Assembly: GCA_015999985.1 (NCBI GenBank)
Contig: JAECRA010000002.1
Location: 61,959-125,958 of the forward strand
Length of the DNA: 64,000 bases
Reading direction: 5' to 3'
Source: Comamonadaceae bacterium
GTDB lineage: Bacteria > Pseudomonadota > Gammaproteobacteria > Burkholderiales > Burkholderiaceae_C
The stretch's first letter is position 1. The number at the start of each line of letters is the position of its first letter. Of this stretch, positions 18,890 to 27,675 are shown one piece after another. Made by a program: the position numbers and the translations under genes. The notes under the pieces are model-generated. The model saw nothing but the letters and a program-made list of their open reading frames with translations. It did no database searches and was not told the origin of the DNA.

Positions 18890-21190
18890 TTACGACACCG
18901 CAGCGAAGGTCGGCAGGCTGTGCGCCGTCAAGGCGGGCAGTTCGCCTAGGTATCGTTCCATCTGCACCAGGCAGGTCTGAGCTGCGCATCCCTGCGACAA
19001 GCTTGAAGCGCCTATGTCCATAGTAAGTGCGTTCGGATTGCCGTGCTTCTCCAGCGGCCGCTCAACGTCCCAGGCGGCGGGATCAAACCAGGCTCCTGTA
19101 GAGAGCTTAACGACGCCCGCGCGAATCTTTGAAGACACGCGGGCCCCGGCGAGGCAGCTTCCGCGGTCATTGAATAGGCGGACGACGTCACCGTCAGAAA
19201 TGCCACGCGCCCCCGCATCTTCTGCGCTGATCAGGACTGGCTCGCGCTCCTGGATCTTGTTGGCTTTGCTGTACGCACTATGGTCAAGCTGGCTATGCAG
19301 TTTGGTAAACGGCTGGTCAGAAATCATGTGCAGCGGAAAGCTCGCTGCTTTGGGAGATCCCAGCCACTCGGCAGGCTCCATCCAGGTGGGGTGTCCTGGG
19401 CAGTCCTCATAGCCGAAGGAGTCAATCGTCTCGCAGAAGATTTCAATGCGGCCGGATTTCGTCTCCAGGGGATGCGCCACCGGGTCGGCCCTGAAGTCGG
19501 CAAACATCACGTGTTCGGGCTCAGTGCCACCAAACAGATCCAGCATGCCCGCTTCAAGAAAACCCTCGTAATCGGGCAGACTCAGGCGCGGGTACTTGTC
19601 GCGGAATCCTTCGTAAAGCTCGCGCTGCCACTGGGCCTCACTCTTGCCGTCTGTAAATTGCTGCTCAACGCCCAGTCGCTTTGCCAATGCAGCATAGACA
19701 TCAAAATCGCTGAGCGACTCACCTACCGGGTCGAACACCTTGCGCATAGCCACCATGTAGCGCTCATGCGCCGAATACCCGATATCTTCGCGCTCCAGGG
19801 TGGTGGTCACCGGAAAGACGATGTCTGCCGCTTTGGCTGCGGGAGTCCAGAATTGCTCGTTCACGATCACAGCCTGCGGCTTTCTCCACGCCGTCACCAG
19901 TCGGTTGAGGTCCTGGTGGTGGTGAAAAGGATTGCCCCCTGCCCAATAGATCAATTGGATGTCCGGGTAAGTCAAATCGAGCCCGTTGTACTGGAAGCCT
20001 TTTCCTGGCTCCAGCAGCATGTCTGCAATGCGTGCGCACGGAATGAAGGACCGGACGGGATTGCTGCCCTGCGGAAAAGAAGGGCCGGAGACGCCGGGAC
20101 TGACGTTACCGACTGCGTTGGCAGTGCCGTAACCGAATCCGAAACCGCCGCCCGGAAGACCAATCTGGCCCAGCATGGCCGCCACGGTCACCAAAGCCCA
20201 GGGCGGTTGCTCGCCGTGGTGCGCGCGCTGAAGTGCCCAGGTCATCGTCACCACAGAGCGCGTGGCAGCCAATTCCCGAGCCAATCGGCGCGTGCGCTCA
20301 GCTGGTACGCCGGTGATGGCTTCGGCCCATTCGGCGTTCTTTGGAGTGCCGTCCGTACTGCCCAAAAGATACGGAAGAAAGCGCTCAAAGCCCACACTGT
20401 GGGTTTCCAAAAATCGGGCGTCGTGCAGGCCTTCCTTGTACAAGGTATAAGCGATGGCGAGAAGCATCGCCGTGTCTGTATTGGGGCGGATAGGGATCCA
20501 CTCCACATCCCCACCCGTCTCAAGATTAGTGCACTCCGGACTCACGTTGATGAATCTCGTTCCGGCACGGTCCATGTTTTCAAGGCCTCGGCGAACCATG
20601 TGTTCACCGACGAGCCCGGGGTTGACTTGACCGTTCTTGGAGGGTGACCCACCAAAGGCGACAAAGAGTTTGCAGTGCCGCTCCAGCACGTTCCAACTGG
20701 TGTGGTTGGCAAAAAGCTTGTCCATGTTGCCGACGATATGCGGCATGACGACCTTCGCGGCGCCCAGGCTGTAAGACTCACTGTGGCGGACATAACCGCC
20801 CAGACAATTCAAAAAGCGGTGTACCTGACTCTGAGCGTGGTGAAAGCGCCCTGCGCTTGACCAACCATAACTGCCCCCAAAAACGGCTTCGTTCCCATAT
20901 TGGTCGATCAAGGTACGCGTGGCCTTGGCTGCCAGATCTAGCGCCTCGTCCCATCCTACCTCCACGAAGGGCTCCGACGCCCGCAGCTCAGGGTTCGCAC
21001 ACGGGCCTTTTTCGGCCCAACTGCGCCTGACCGTCGGCCGCAAGACGCGATTGTGGGACCGGCACGCGTCCACCATCGAGAGCCCTATAGGCGAAGGGTC
21101 GGGATCCTTGGCATGGCCCTTGAGCACAGGCCCTTGCTCGCCCTGCTCTACTTCGTAAATACCCCAATGGGTGGCGGTGTAGGTCGTCAT
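18890..21190 (-). CDS. Molybdopterin oxidoreductase, BisC/DMSO-reductase family, copy 2
   Basis: A 766-residue paralogue of the enzyme at 14391. It shares long blocks with it: GGSYGWSSAGRFHHAQSQ (Ser112 as Mo ligand), the EWIPIRPNTDTA segment, GQIGLPGGGFG, YWAGGNPFHHHQDL and TKLHSQLD. No signal peptide or iron-sulfur motif is present, so it should be cytoplasmic. It starts 20 bp after the stop of the CaiB-like CoA-transferase gene, so it is translated from that operon. Linkage of an oxotransferase to a CoA-transferase suggests the substrate is a carboxylate with an oxidised sulfur or nitrogen. The electron donor is not encoded nearby. Confidence 0.88.
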   Translation of the reverse strand: MTTYTATHWGIYEVEQGEQGPVLKGHAKDPDPSPIGLSMVDACRSHNRVLRPTVRRSWAEKGPCANPELRASEPFVEVGWDEALDLAAKATRTLIDQYGNEAVFGGSYGWSSAGRFHHAQSQVHRFLNCLGGYVRHSESYSLGAAKVVMPHIVGNMDKLFANHTSWNVLERHCKLFVAFGGSPSKNGQVNPGLVGEHMVRRGLENMDRAGTRFINVSPECTNLETGGDVEWIPIRPNTDTAMLLAIAYTLYKEGLHDARFLETHSVGFERFLPYLLGSTDGTPKNAEWAEAITGVPAERTRRLARELAATRSVVTMTWALQRAHHGEQPPWALVTVAAMLGQIGLPGGGFGFGYGTANAVGNVSPGVSGPSFPQGSNPVRSFIPCARIADMLLEPGKGFQYNGLDLTYPDIQLIYWAGGNPFHHHQDLNRLVTAWRKPQAVIVNEQFWTPAAKAADIVFPVTTTLEREDIGYSAHERYMVAMRKVFDPVGESLSDFDVYAALAKRLGVEQQFTDGKSEAQWQRELYEGFRDKYPRLSLPDYEGFLEAGMLDLFGGTEPEHVMFADFRADPVAHPLETKSGRIEIFCETIDSFGYEDCPGHPTWMEPAEWLGSPKAASFPLHMISDQPFTKLHSQLDHSAYSKANKIQEREPVLISAEDAGARGISDGDVVRLFNDRGSCLAGARVSSKIRAGVVKLSTGAWFDPAAWDVERPLEKHGNPNALTMDIGASSLSQGCAAQTCLVQMERYLGELPALTAHSLPTFAAVS

Positions 21191-21210
21191 AGGTCAGCTA
21201 TACAGGTAGC

Positions 21211-22431
21211 TCAGACTGCAGTGGCCACGGGCGCGCCGCCAAAAACCGCGTTCGACTGCAGACGGTCAATTTCTGAATCCTCGAAGCCGAACTCTCGCAG
21301 GACCTCTGCGGTGTGTTCTCCCAAGCGCGCCGGAGCACGCTCGATCGTCGGAGAGCCGTGCGCCAGACGGAAGCCTGAACCCACCATGACTTTCTCACCC
21401 AGATGCGTTTGCACGTTTTGTAGCACGTCGCGAGACTTCAGTTGTGGATGCTGAATGACCTCCTCAATGCCAATCACCGCCGCGCAAGGAACGTCAGCCG
21501 CAGTCAATCTGCGCTCCCACTCGCGCGCATCGGTAGATGAAAGCCCCCCTTCAATGATCTCGCGTAGGGCAGGCTCATGCTGCGCGCGCGAGAGCCAATC
21601 CGCAAATCGCGGGTCAGCCAACGCATCTGAGCGTCCTACCGCAGTGAGCAACCCGGCGAATTGTTTCTCAGTGAGCGCAGCCAGCACAATGCTGCCATCG
21701 GCGGTTTCAAAGCGGTTTCCGGTCACCTTGCGGCTGATGGTCATGTTGCCGCGCTGCTTGTGCACGACCCCGGTCAGCGTGTGTTCGGCGACCTCGATCG
21801 CAAGGTAGTTGAGTGCCGAGTCCAGCATGGCCACATCTACGAACTGACCTCTGTTGGTATGCGTTCTTTGGAACAGTGCGCTGGAGACGGCCAATGCACT
21901 CGTCATGCCTGCCATCACATCGCATACGGCAAACCCGGCGCGCATAGGGCCGTCTTTTTCCTCCCCCGTCAGCCTCATGATGCCGGACATCGCCTGAATC
22001 TTGCCGTCAAAACAGGCCTGCGTCATTTCAGGGCCTGTGTGACCGAAACCGGAAACCGAACAGTAGATAAGCCGCGGGTTGATCTCTGAGAGCACCTCAT
22101 ATCCCAAGCCCATCGCGTCCATGACGCCGGGGCGGAAGTTCTCCCACACCACGTCTACCTGCTCAACCATGCGTTTGAGCGCGGCTATCCCTTCCGGTGA
22201 ACGAAAGTTGACCGTCATGCTGCGCTTGTTGGAATTGACCGCCATGAAATACGGCGCCATCTTCGTCGTCTTGGAGTCAGGATCAATGATGGATATGCGT
22301 GAATCATCTCCCTCAAAAGATTCAACTTTCACAACATCCGCGCCCATCAGAGCGAGTTGGTAGCAGCCAAATGGCCCCGCCAAAAAACGCGTGAAGTCGA
22401 GGATGCGAATACCTTCAAAGGGTTTAGCCAT
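21211..22431 (-). CDS. CaiB/BaiF family (type III) CoA-transferase, copy 1
   Basis: A 406-residue type III CoA-transferase that should move CoA between acyl groups via an aspartyl-CoA intermediate. The active-site Asp is Asp204 in FVDVAMLDSAL, aligning with Asp169 of formyl-CoA transferase (VSMQD). FAGPF-like glycine loops (TRFLAGPFG), KVESFEGDD and WENFRPGVMDAMGLG are other family segments. ATG 22431 heads the operon CaiB - Mo enzyme - Bug; two TTC-N9-GAAC elements lie 40-80 bp upstream. This implies that the imported acid is activated as a CoA ester in this branch. Confidence 0.92.
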   Translation of the reverse strand: MAKPFEGIRILDFTRFLAGPFGCYQLALMGADVVKVESFEGDDSRISIIDPDSKTTKMAPYFMAVNSNKRSMTVNFRSPEGIAALKRMVEQVDVVWENFRPGVMDAMGLGYEVLSEINPRLIYCSVSGFGHTGPEMTQACFDGKIQAMSGIMRLTGEEKDGPMRAGFAVCDVMAGMTSALAVSSALFQRTHTNRGQFVDVAMLDSALNYLAIEVAEHTLTGVVHKQRGNMTISRKVTGNRFETADGSIVLAALTEKQFAGLLTAVGRSDALADPRFADWLSRAQHEPALREIIEGGLSSTDAREWERRLTAADVPCAAVIGIEEVIQHPQLKSRDVLQNVQTHLGEKVMVGSGFRLAHGSPTIERAPARLGEHTAEVLREFGFEDSEIDRLQSNAVFGGAPVATAV

Positions 22432-22472
22432 GACTACCTTTCATATCTACCGAATCAAAAATCCGCCCACCA

Positions 22473-22509
22473 TTCCACAATAGAGAACATAAATTCTTTA
22501 TTTAAGAAC
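22473..22509 (-). promoter_or_regulatory. Tandem TTC-N9-GAAC operators before the CaiB - Mo enzyme operon
   Basis: TTCCACAATAGAGAAC (22473-22488) and TTCTTTATTTAAGAAC (22494-22509) are spaced 21 bp centre to centre, two helical turns, favouring cooperative binding. They lie in the divergent region between the CaiB gene (ATG 22431) and the Bug gene at 22676 and match elements elsewhere in this block. Confidence 0.6.
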
Positions 22510-22586
22510 ATATAGTTTAGGCAGCGGTCAAGTTTCACGTCAATAGCCAAGTCTCCGTGTAATCCCTCATGTGATAGCACTGATTT

Positions 22587-22645
22587 TCCATAGCCTGCAC
22601 AATGGAATAACTATATACTGGAAAGAACGTTCACATATACAGAAC
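22587..22645 (+). promoter_or_regulatory. Operator region before Bug copy 3
   Basis: TTCACATATACAGAAC (22630-22645) shares CATATACAGAACACAAA-like sequence with the site before the Mo enzyme at 14391, including the following ACACAAA. Upstream, TTCCAT and ATGGAA form a 6-bp inverted repeat with a 10-bp spacer (22587-22608). The start codon is at 22676. Confidence 0.55.
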
Positions 22646-22675
22646 ACAAAGCTTGATGGCAACTTTGAGGAATGC

Positions 22676-23635
22676 ATGAGAAACGTCACTCGACTCCTGG
22701 CAGGCCTGCTGGTCTCTACAGCATGCGCGCATGCGTTTGGCGCATGGCCAGACAAGCCCATCAAACTTGTAGTCCCCTTCCCTCCCGGTGGAGGAACTGA
22801 TGTCGTCGCGCGCCTGGTGGCACAGAAGATGTCGGAAGAATTAGGGGTCCCAGTGGTCATCGACAACAAGCCCGGCGCAGACACGCAGATTGGGACCGGC
22901 CTCGTGGCGCGCTCCCCGGCTGACGGATACACGATTGGAATCGTGACTCCGTCCTTGGCCATCAACAAGACGCTCTACGCCAAAACCATCACCTATGACC
23001 CGATCAAGGACTTCACGCCCATAAGCCTTGTCGCATCCACACCTTTTTACCTGGCAGTAGGCGCCCAGACACCCTACAAGACCGCTAGTGAGTTGGTCAA
23101 TGCGTCCCGCCAACCCAATGCCCACATCACCTACGGCACCGCCAGCAGCATCGGCTATTTGAGTGGCGAGCAAACCCGGCAAGCACTCAACCTGCAGGCG
23201 GAGCACATTCCCTACAAAGGCAGTGCCGCAAGCGTCACCGCAGTAGCGTCCGGAGAGCTCACTTATACCGTTGACACCATCTTGGCCATGCGCTCACTGG
23301 CACAGGCAGGCAAACTGCGCATACTGGGGGTTTCCAGCGGTCAGCGCGCCAAGGCCTACCCAGACATCCCTGCCCTGAACGAAACCTGGAAGGGCTTCGA
23401 GGTGGTGAGTTGGTGGGGCTTGGTCGCCCCTGCGGGAATTCCTGAGGAGGCGGTTTCCAAGATGAATGCAGCATTATCCAAATCACTTTCCACACCAGAA
23501 ATGCGGACCAAATTCGAAGAATTGGGTGCCGAGCCCAACTATGCCAATGCGCAGCGATTCGCAACCGTCATTCGCGAGAGCCTGGTCAGCTACGAGCAAA
23601 CCATCAAGGCAGTGAAGCTGGAGCCGGGGCGCTAG
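22676..23635 (+). CDS. Bug/TctC-family periplasmic receptor, copy 3
   Basis: A 319-residue receptor with a short signal peptide (cleavage near AHAFG). The core shows WPDKPIKLVVPFPPGGGTD, VVIDNKPGADTQIG and HIPYKGSAASVTAVASGE. It is closely related to copies 4 and 5 (the ADTQIGT and SPADGYTIG segments are shared). ATG 22676 follows GAGG; earlier in-frame starts would place the operator inside the coding sequence. The GrdB-like gene follows after 85 bp in the same direction, suggesting joint expression. Confidence 0.92.
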   Translation: MRNVTRLLAGLLVSTACAHAFGAWPDKPIKLVVPFPPGGGTDVVARLVAQKMSEELGVPVVIDNKPGADTQIGTGLVARSPADGYTIGIVTPSLAINKTLYAKTITYDPIKDFTPISLVASTPFYLAVGAQTPYKTASELVNASRQPNAHITYGTASSIGYLSGEQTRQALNLQAEHIPYKGSAASVTAVASGELTYTVDTILAMRSLAQAGKLRILGVSSGQRAKAYPDIPALNETWKGFEVVSWWGLVAPAGIPEEAVSKMNAALSKSLSTPEMRTKFEELGAEPNYANAQRFATVIRESLVSYEQTIKAVKLEPGR

Positions 23636-23720
23636 ATCGCCTTACCCGCCTATATAGCCTGATAGCCTGACATTCAAGACCACCCGGTGTCCCCTCCATT
23701 TTTTCAAGAGAACGAAAACC

Positions 23721-24734
23721 ATGAGTAACGTCAACCCTGCTGCCAACGAAGGACAACTCAACCAGGCGGAGCTGGATGCCCTGCTGGGCTTTGCCTCTGA
23801 TGACGACAGTTTCGTGCCCTACATGAAACGTACACGGGACTGGTACATCACCCTGGGCTACAACAATCCTTATCGATACGCCCATTTCGCCAATGTGCCC
23901 TTCACACCCTTGAAGAAGCCGTTGGCGCAATCGACCGTAGCTCTGCTGACAACGGCAGCCCCCTACCAGGCCGACAAAGGGCCGCAGGGCCCAGGGGCGC
24001 CTTACAACGCCGCTGCCAAGTTCTACGTGCCCTATACCATGGACACCGCGCAGGACCATGACGTCAGGGTCTCGCATGTGGGCATCGACCGCAAGCACAC
24101 CTCCATGGAAGACAGCAACAGCTGGTTCCCCCTGCCCATGCTGCGCCGCCTGGCGTCTGAAGGGCGCATAGGCAAGCTGGCACAACACGCGCATGGCGTT
24201 CCCACCAATCGCAGCCAGCGCCACACCATGGAGATCGATATTCCCATGATCATCGAGCGGTGCAAGCAAGATGGCGTGGACGTAGCCATCCTGGTTCCCA
24301 ATTGCCCCATCTGCCATCAGAGCATGAGCCTGACTGCTCGCGGCCTGGAGGCCGCCGGGATTCCCACCGTCGTCATGGGTTGCGCAAAAGACATCGTCGA
24401 GCATGTCGGCGTGCCACGTTTTCTTTTCTCAGACTTCCCCCTGGGAAATGCAGCAGGCAAACCTCACGATGCGCAGTCGCAGGCGGCAACTTTGGAACTC
24501 GCGCTGCGCGTGCTAGAGACTGCGCCAGGACCACGCACCACGGTGCAGTCTCCTCAGCGCTGGTCTGAATCTCACGACTGGAAGCTCGATTTTTCCAACA
24601 TTGAGCGTGTCCCTGCCGAGGAAGTGGCTCGCCTGCGTGCGGAGTCCGATGCCGCCAAGGCGACCGGCAAAGCCATCCGGGAAGCCACCGGGGTATTGAC
24701 CGGGGAATCGAAGAAAGACTCGGCGGCAGCTTGA
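23721..24734 (+). CDS. GrdB/PrdB-like reductase-family protein, cysteine form
   Basis: A 337-residue soluble protein resembling the glycine/sarcosine/betaine/D-proline reductase selenoprotein B superfamily. The key block VPNCPICHQSMSL (Cys195, Cys198) followed by ARGLEAAGIPTV matches the redox site of short proteobacterial homologues, where the first cysteine position may be selenocysteine (U-P-x-C-H-Q). Here it is an ordinary TGC. HTMEIDIPMIIERCKQDGVD precedes it. Classical GrdB works with GrdA and GrdC in clostridia and none is present, so glycine reduction is unlikely; a reductive C-S or C-N cleavage or a thiol-dependent step is only a guess. A Bug gene lies upstream and an IclR gene downstream. 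Confidence 0.65.
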   Translation: MSNVNPAANEGQLNQAELDALLGFASDDDSFVPYMKRTRDWYITLGYNNPYRYAHFANVPFTPLKKPLAQSTVALLTTAAPYQADKGPQGPGAPYNAAAKFYVPYTMDTAQDHDVRVSHVGIDRKHTSMEDSNSWFPLPMLRRLASEGRIGKLAQHAHGVPTNRSQRHTMEIDIPMIIERCKQDGVDVAILVPNCPICHQSMSLTARGLEAAGIPTVVMGCAKDIVEHVGVPRFLFSDFPLGNAAGKPHDAQSQAATLELALRVLETAPGPRTTVQSPQRWSESHDWKLDFSNIERVPAEEVARLRAESDAAKATGKAIREATGVLTGESKKDSAAA

Positions 24735-24785
24735 TCGTCAACTTATCCGGGCATACCCCCCACAGTGCATTGCTATCATCCTGAG

Positions 24786-24801
24786 TCCTCACCGATGAGG
24801 A
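24786..24801 (+). promoter_or_regulatory. Small hairpin over the ribosome binding site of the IclR gene
   Basis: TCCTCA (24786-24791) pairs with TGAGGA (24796-24801) around CCGA. The right arm contains the GAGGA Shine-Dalgarno of the gene at 24815, so the hairpin could limit its translation. It is short and may be incidental. Confidence 0.35.
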
Positions 24802-24814
24802 GTGGAAAGCAAGA

Positions 24815-25558
24815 ATGAACAACACACTTATCAAGGGGTTGCAGCTATTGGAGCACCTCGCCCGCAGTGAAACGGCATTGGGAGTCACGGAACTCGCTGT
24901 TGCACTGGACTTGGGCAAAAGCAATGTGCACCGACTGCTGCAGGCGCTGGTTGAGCTGGGCTACATACAGAAAAATGAAGTCCGCGGGACTTATCAGGCC
25001 ACCCTCAAACTGTGGGAGTTGGGTACGGCGCTGGAAGCGCGGCTGACCATCAAGAGTGCTGCGCGGGAGGCCATGGATCAGTTGCTCAAGGATACGCGCG
25101 AGACCGTACACCTGTCCGTACTGGACGGTGACGAGGTGGTCTACATCCACAAGCTCGACAGTCCTGAGCCAGTGCGTGCGTACTCCGAGATTGGAGGTCG
25201 CGCACCTGCCCACTGCGTGGCAACCGGCAAAGCCATCCTTGCCTGGCAGAAGGAGTCTTATCTTCTCGATCTTTCGCGTCGCCTCGTGCAGCACACCAGC
25301 AAGACGATTACAAAACCCGCGGACTTTCTCAGTGAACTTGCACGCATCCGCACCGCGGGCTTTGCAGTCAACCGGGGTGAATGGCGCGAAACCGTCTGGG
25401 GCGTGGCTTCTCCCATATTGAATAGCGAGGGCACAGTGCTAGCGGCTGTGGGCATCTCGGGCCCTGCCGTGCGCATCAAGCAGCCAATGATCAAACGTCT
25501 GGCGGCAGACGTGCAGGCGGCCGCTGAATCCATTTCCGCCAAACTGGCTCGCGGCTAA
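24815..25558 (+). CDS. IclR-family transcriptional regulator, copy 1
   Basis: A 247-residue regulator. Residues about 4-65 form the winged helix-turn-helix (LGVTELAVALDLGKSNVHRLLQAL), and the remainder is the IclR effector domain (YSEIGGRAPAHCVATGKAILA and GVASPILNSEGTVLAAVGISGPA). IclR proteins bind small organic acids and control catabolic genes. It lies centrally among the units carrying TTC-N9-GAA elements, which makes it the leading candidate for their regulator. Its own 80-bp upstream region has no such element, so autoregulation through this motif is not apparent. ATG 24815 follows GAGGAGTGGAAAGCAAGA. Confidence 0.93.
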   Translation: MNNTLIKGLQLLEHLARSETALGVTELAVALDLGKSNVHRLLQALVELGYIQKNEVRGTYQATLKLWELGTALEARLTIKSAAREAMDQLLKDTRETVHLSVLDGDEVVYIHKLDSPEPVRAYSEIGGRAPAHCVATGKAILAWQKESYLLDLSRRLVQHTSKTITKPADFLSELARIRTAGFAVNRGEWRETVWGVASPILNSEGTVLAAVGISGPAVRIKQPMIKRLAADVQAAAESISAKLARG

Positions 25559-25563
25559 CCAGG

Positions 25564-25604
25564 AGGCAGCGAGACAAGTTACCCACCGCTCGCTGCCTTT
25601 TTTT
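25564..25604 (+). terminator. Rho-independent terminator after the IclR gene
   Basis: AGGCAGCGAG (25564-25573) and CTCGCTGCCT (25589-25598) form a perfect 10-bp stem with a 15-nt loop, followed by TTTTTT. It closes the Bug - GrdB-like - IclR group. Confidence 0.88.
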
Positions 25605-25695
25605 GTCACGGTCCCTGGTGTCCTTTTTGGCGCCGGGGCGGCGTGCTGCGGCGCAGCGGTTGTCTTTCCCATTTCAAACCACGAAGGAGACAACC

Positions 25696-26661
25696 ATGAT
25701 TCGTAAGCGTGCGCTACTTGCAGCAATGGCAGCTGCATCCGCCCTGGCCGCATTCCCTGCCCATGCAGCTTGGCCGGAACGCGCCATCAAGATCATTGTT
25801 CCCTACCCCCCTGGCGGTGGCGCCGACGTGGTCACCCGCATCGTGGGACAAAAGCTCTCGGAAGCCCTGGGCCAACCCGTACTCATAGACAACCGCGCTG
25901 GCGCAGAGACCCAGGTGGGCAGTGAAGCGATCGCCCGGTCTGCACCCGATGGTTATACGTTCGGCATCGTCACGCCCGCTTTTGCCATCAACCGAGCCAT
26001 ATATCCCAAGGCCCCATTCGATGCGACAAAAGACTTCGTGCCGGTCGCCATGCTGGCGACCACTCCGTTTTTTCTGGTAGTCAACTCTTCCATGGACGTC
26101 ACCACGCTCGATCAGTTTCTTGCGCAGGCGCGCCAGCAACCCGGTAAATTCAGCGTAGGCGGCTCAAGCAGCGTGGCCCTGCTTGCCAATCAATTGCTGA
26201 AGAAGCAAGCAGGCATAGACACGTTGTATGTCCCTTACAAGGGAAGCGCGCCGGCAGTCACTGCGGTAGCAGCTGGTGAAGTCACCTACGCACTGGACAC
26301 TGTCGTGGCAACGCGTTCGCTGATCGAGGCCAAGAAGATCAAGCCACTGGCCATCACGTCCAAGCAACGCTTGCCGCAAATGGGCCAGGTGCCTTCAGCG
26401 TCCGAAACCAGCCTCAAGGATTTCGAGTTCTTCACCTACTACGGGTTGGTAGGTCCGACAGGTGTCCCTGCGGACATCATCACCCGCGTCAATACGGAGA
26501 TTGGGAAAATCCTGAGCCAGCCTGAAGTCAAAGCCCGAATGGAATCCATGGGGGGATTCGCGGCACCCATGACTCCGGAACGTTTTGCAAGCCAACTCAA
26601 AGACGATTTCGTGTTGTATGACGGGCTCGTCAAAGGCGCCGGTTTGGCCGCGGCAAAGTAA
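25696..26661 (+). CDS. Bug/TctC-family periplasmic receptor, copy 4
   Basis: A 321-residue receptor with a clear Sec signal peptide (cleavage near AHAAW). The core is WPERAIKIIVPYPPGGGAD, VLIDNRAGAETQVG, APDGYTFGIVTP and YVPYKGSAPAVTAVAAGE. It is most similar in the window to copy 3. ATG 25696 follows AAGGAGACAACC. It sits after the IclR terminator, so it needs its own promoter, and it runs toward the ABC permease gene on the other strand. No TTC-N9-GAA element is seen before it. Confidence 0.92.
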   Translation: MIRKRALLAAMAAASALAAFPAHAAWPERAIKIIVPYPPGGGADVVTRIVGQKLSEALGQPVLIDNRAGAETQVGSEAIARSAPDGYTFGIVTPAFAINRAIYPKAPFDATKDFVPVAMLATTPFFLVVNSSMDVTTLDQFLAQARQQPGKFSVGGSSSVALLANQLLKKQAGIDTLYVPYKGSAPAVTAVAAGEVTYALDTVVATRSLIEAKKIKPLAITSKQRLPQMGQVPSASETSLKDFEFFTYYGLVGPTGVPADIITRVNTEIGKILSQPEVKARMESMGGFAAPMTPERFASQLKDDFVLYDGLVKGAGLAAAK

Positions 26662-26787
26662 GCAGGCGGTACGCCCAGGCCGAGACCTCCAGTGGGAGAA
26701 GCAAAGAGGTCGCGCCGAATGTGGCGCTCCCCCTTCAATGTGAGTTGGTGTGCATGAATCCGGCTTAAGGCAATCGCTCACACCTTC

Positions 26788-27675
26788 TCAGCGCTGCATG
26801 CCCCATTTGCGCACGGTAGCGTTCTCAACATTGCGGAAGACAAGGCTCTCTACCAGCAGGCCGATCAGAATCACTGCGAGCAAGCCGGCAAAGACATTGG
26901 CCGTTTCCAGCTGGTTCCGGTTTTCAAAGATATACCAGCCCAAGCCGCCACCCCCGCCATTGCTTCCAAACACCAGCTCCGCAGCAATCAAGGTTCGCCA
27001 GGCAAAAGCCCAGCCAATCTTCATGCCTGTAAGAATAGATGGGAACCCTGCCGGAACGAGTATTTTGACTATGAACGGTATGCCGCGAAGCCCAAAGTTC
27101 TGCCCCGCCATGCGCAAGGTTTCACTGACCGACTGAAAACCCGAATGCGAATTCAGTGCCACCGGCCAGATGACTGAGTGCAGCAGCACGAAGAGAGTGC
27201 TGGGCGTGCCCAACCCAAACCACAGCAGTGCCAACGGAAGAAGGGCAATCGCGGGCAAGGGGTTCAGCATGGCCGTGATGGTGGACAGAAAGTCCGTGCC
27301 GATTCGTGTCGTGACCGCAAAAGTGGTCAGTACGGCGGCAATGAGCAAGCCTGCGCTGTAGCCCATGGCCAGCACACCCAGCGAATTGCCAATGCGTTCC
27401 ACCAGCACCCCGCTGGCAATTCCCTGTCCGAAAGCCACACAGGTATCGATAAACGTAGGAAACAGCAGTGGGTTGTTCAGCAGCCTGCCGTAGACCTCCC
27501 AGATCAGTGCCAAAAGCACCAGAACGAAGACTCGCCTGGCGGCAGCGTTGTCAGTAATTCGCTCCCAGGTGGACAAATTCCGCTGAATTTCTCCCACGTC
27601 GGCAGGAAGTGCCGCGTCATCGAATTCGAACTCCGGTCTATGGCCTGAAGCCAGGGGCTTGGTAGTATCAGGCAT
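26788..27675 (-). CDS. ABC transporter permease, NitT/TauT (SsuC/TauC) type
   Basis: A 295-residue inner-membrane permease with about six transmembrane segments after a cytoplasmic N-terminal tail of about 45 residues. The EAA loop region (ETLRMAGQNFG, then IPFIVKILVPAGFPSILTGMKIG) is typical of the SsuC/TauC/NrtB class. ATG 27675 overlaps the ATPase stop by 8 bp, so the two are translationally coupled. It is the last gene of a Bug - binding protein - ATPase - permease operon. Class members move sulfonates, taurine, nitrate, thiamine precursors or aromatic acids. Confidence 0.92.
   Translation of the reverse strand: MPDTTKPLASGHRPEFEFDDAALPADVGEIQRNLSTWERITDNAAARRVFVLVLLALIWEVYGRLLNNPLLFPTFIDTCVAFGQGIASGVLVERIGNSLGVLAMGYSAGLLIAAVLTTFAVTTRIGTDFLSTITAMLNPLPAIALLPLALLWFGLGTPSTLFVLLHSVIWPVALNSHSGFQSVSETLRMAGQNFGLRGIPFIVKILVPAGFPSILTGMKIGWAFAWRTLIAAELVFGSNGGGGGLGWYIFENRNQLETANVFAGLLAVILIGLLVESLVFRNVENATVRKWGMQR

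Noticed and set aside
19280..20647. 455-codon open frame on the plus strand inside Mo enzyme copy 2
   Set aside because: The minus-strand frame has conserved Mo-enzyme motifs throughout; the antisense frame has none.
23721..24734. True selenoprotein (recoded TGA) in the GrdB-like gene
   Set aside because: The key position is an ordinary Cys codon and the frame is uninterrupted, so no selenocysteine insertion is needed.
26712..26727. Hairpin GCGCC-GAATGT-GGCGC between convergent Bug and permease genes as a terminator
   Set aside because: The stem is only 5 bp and there is no T run on either strand; support is too weak.
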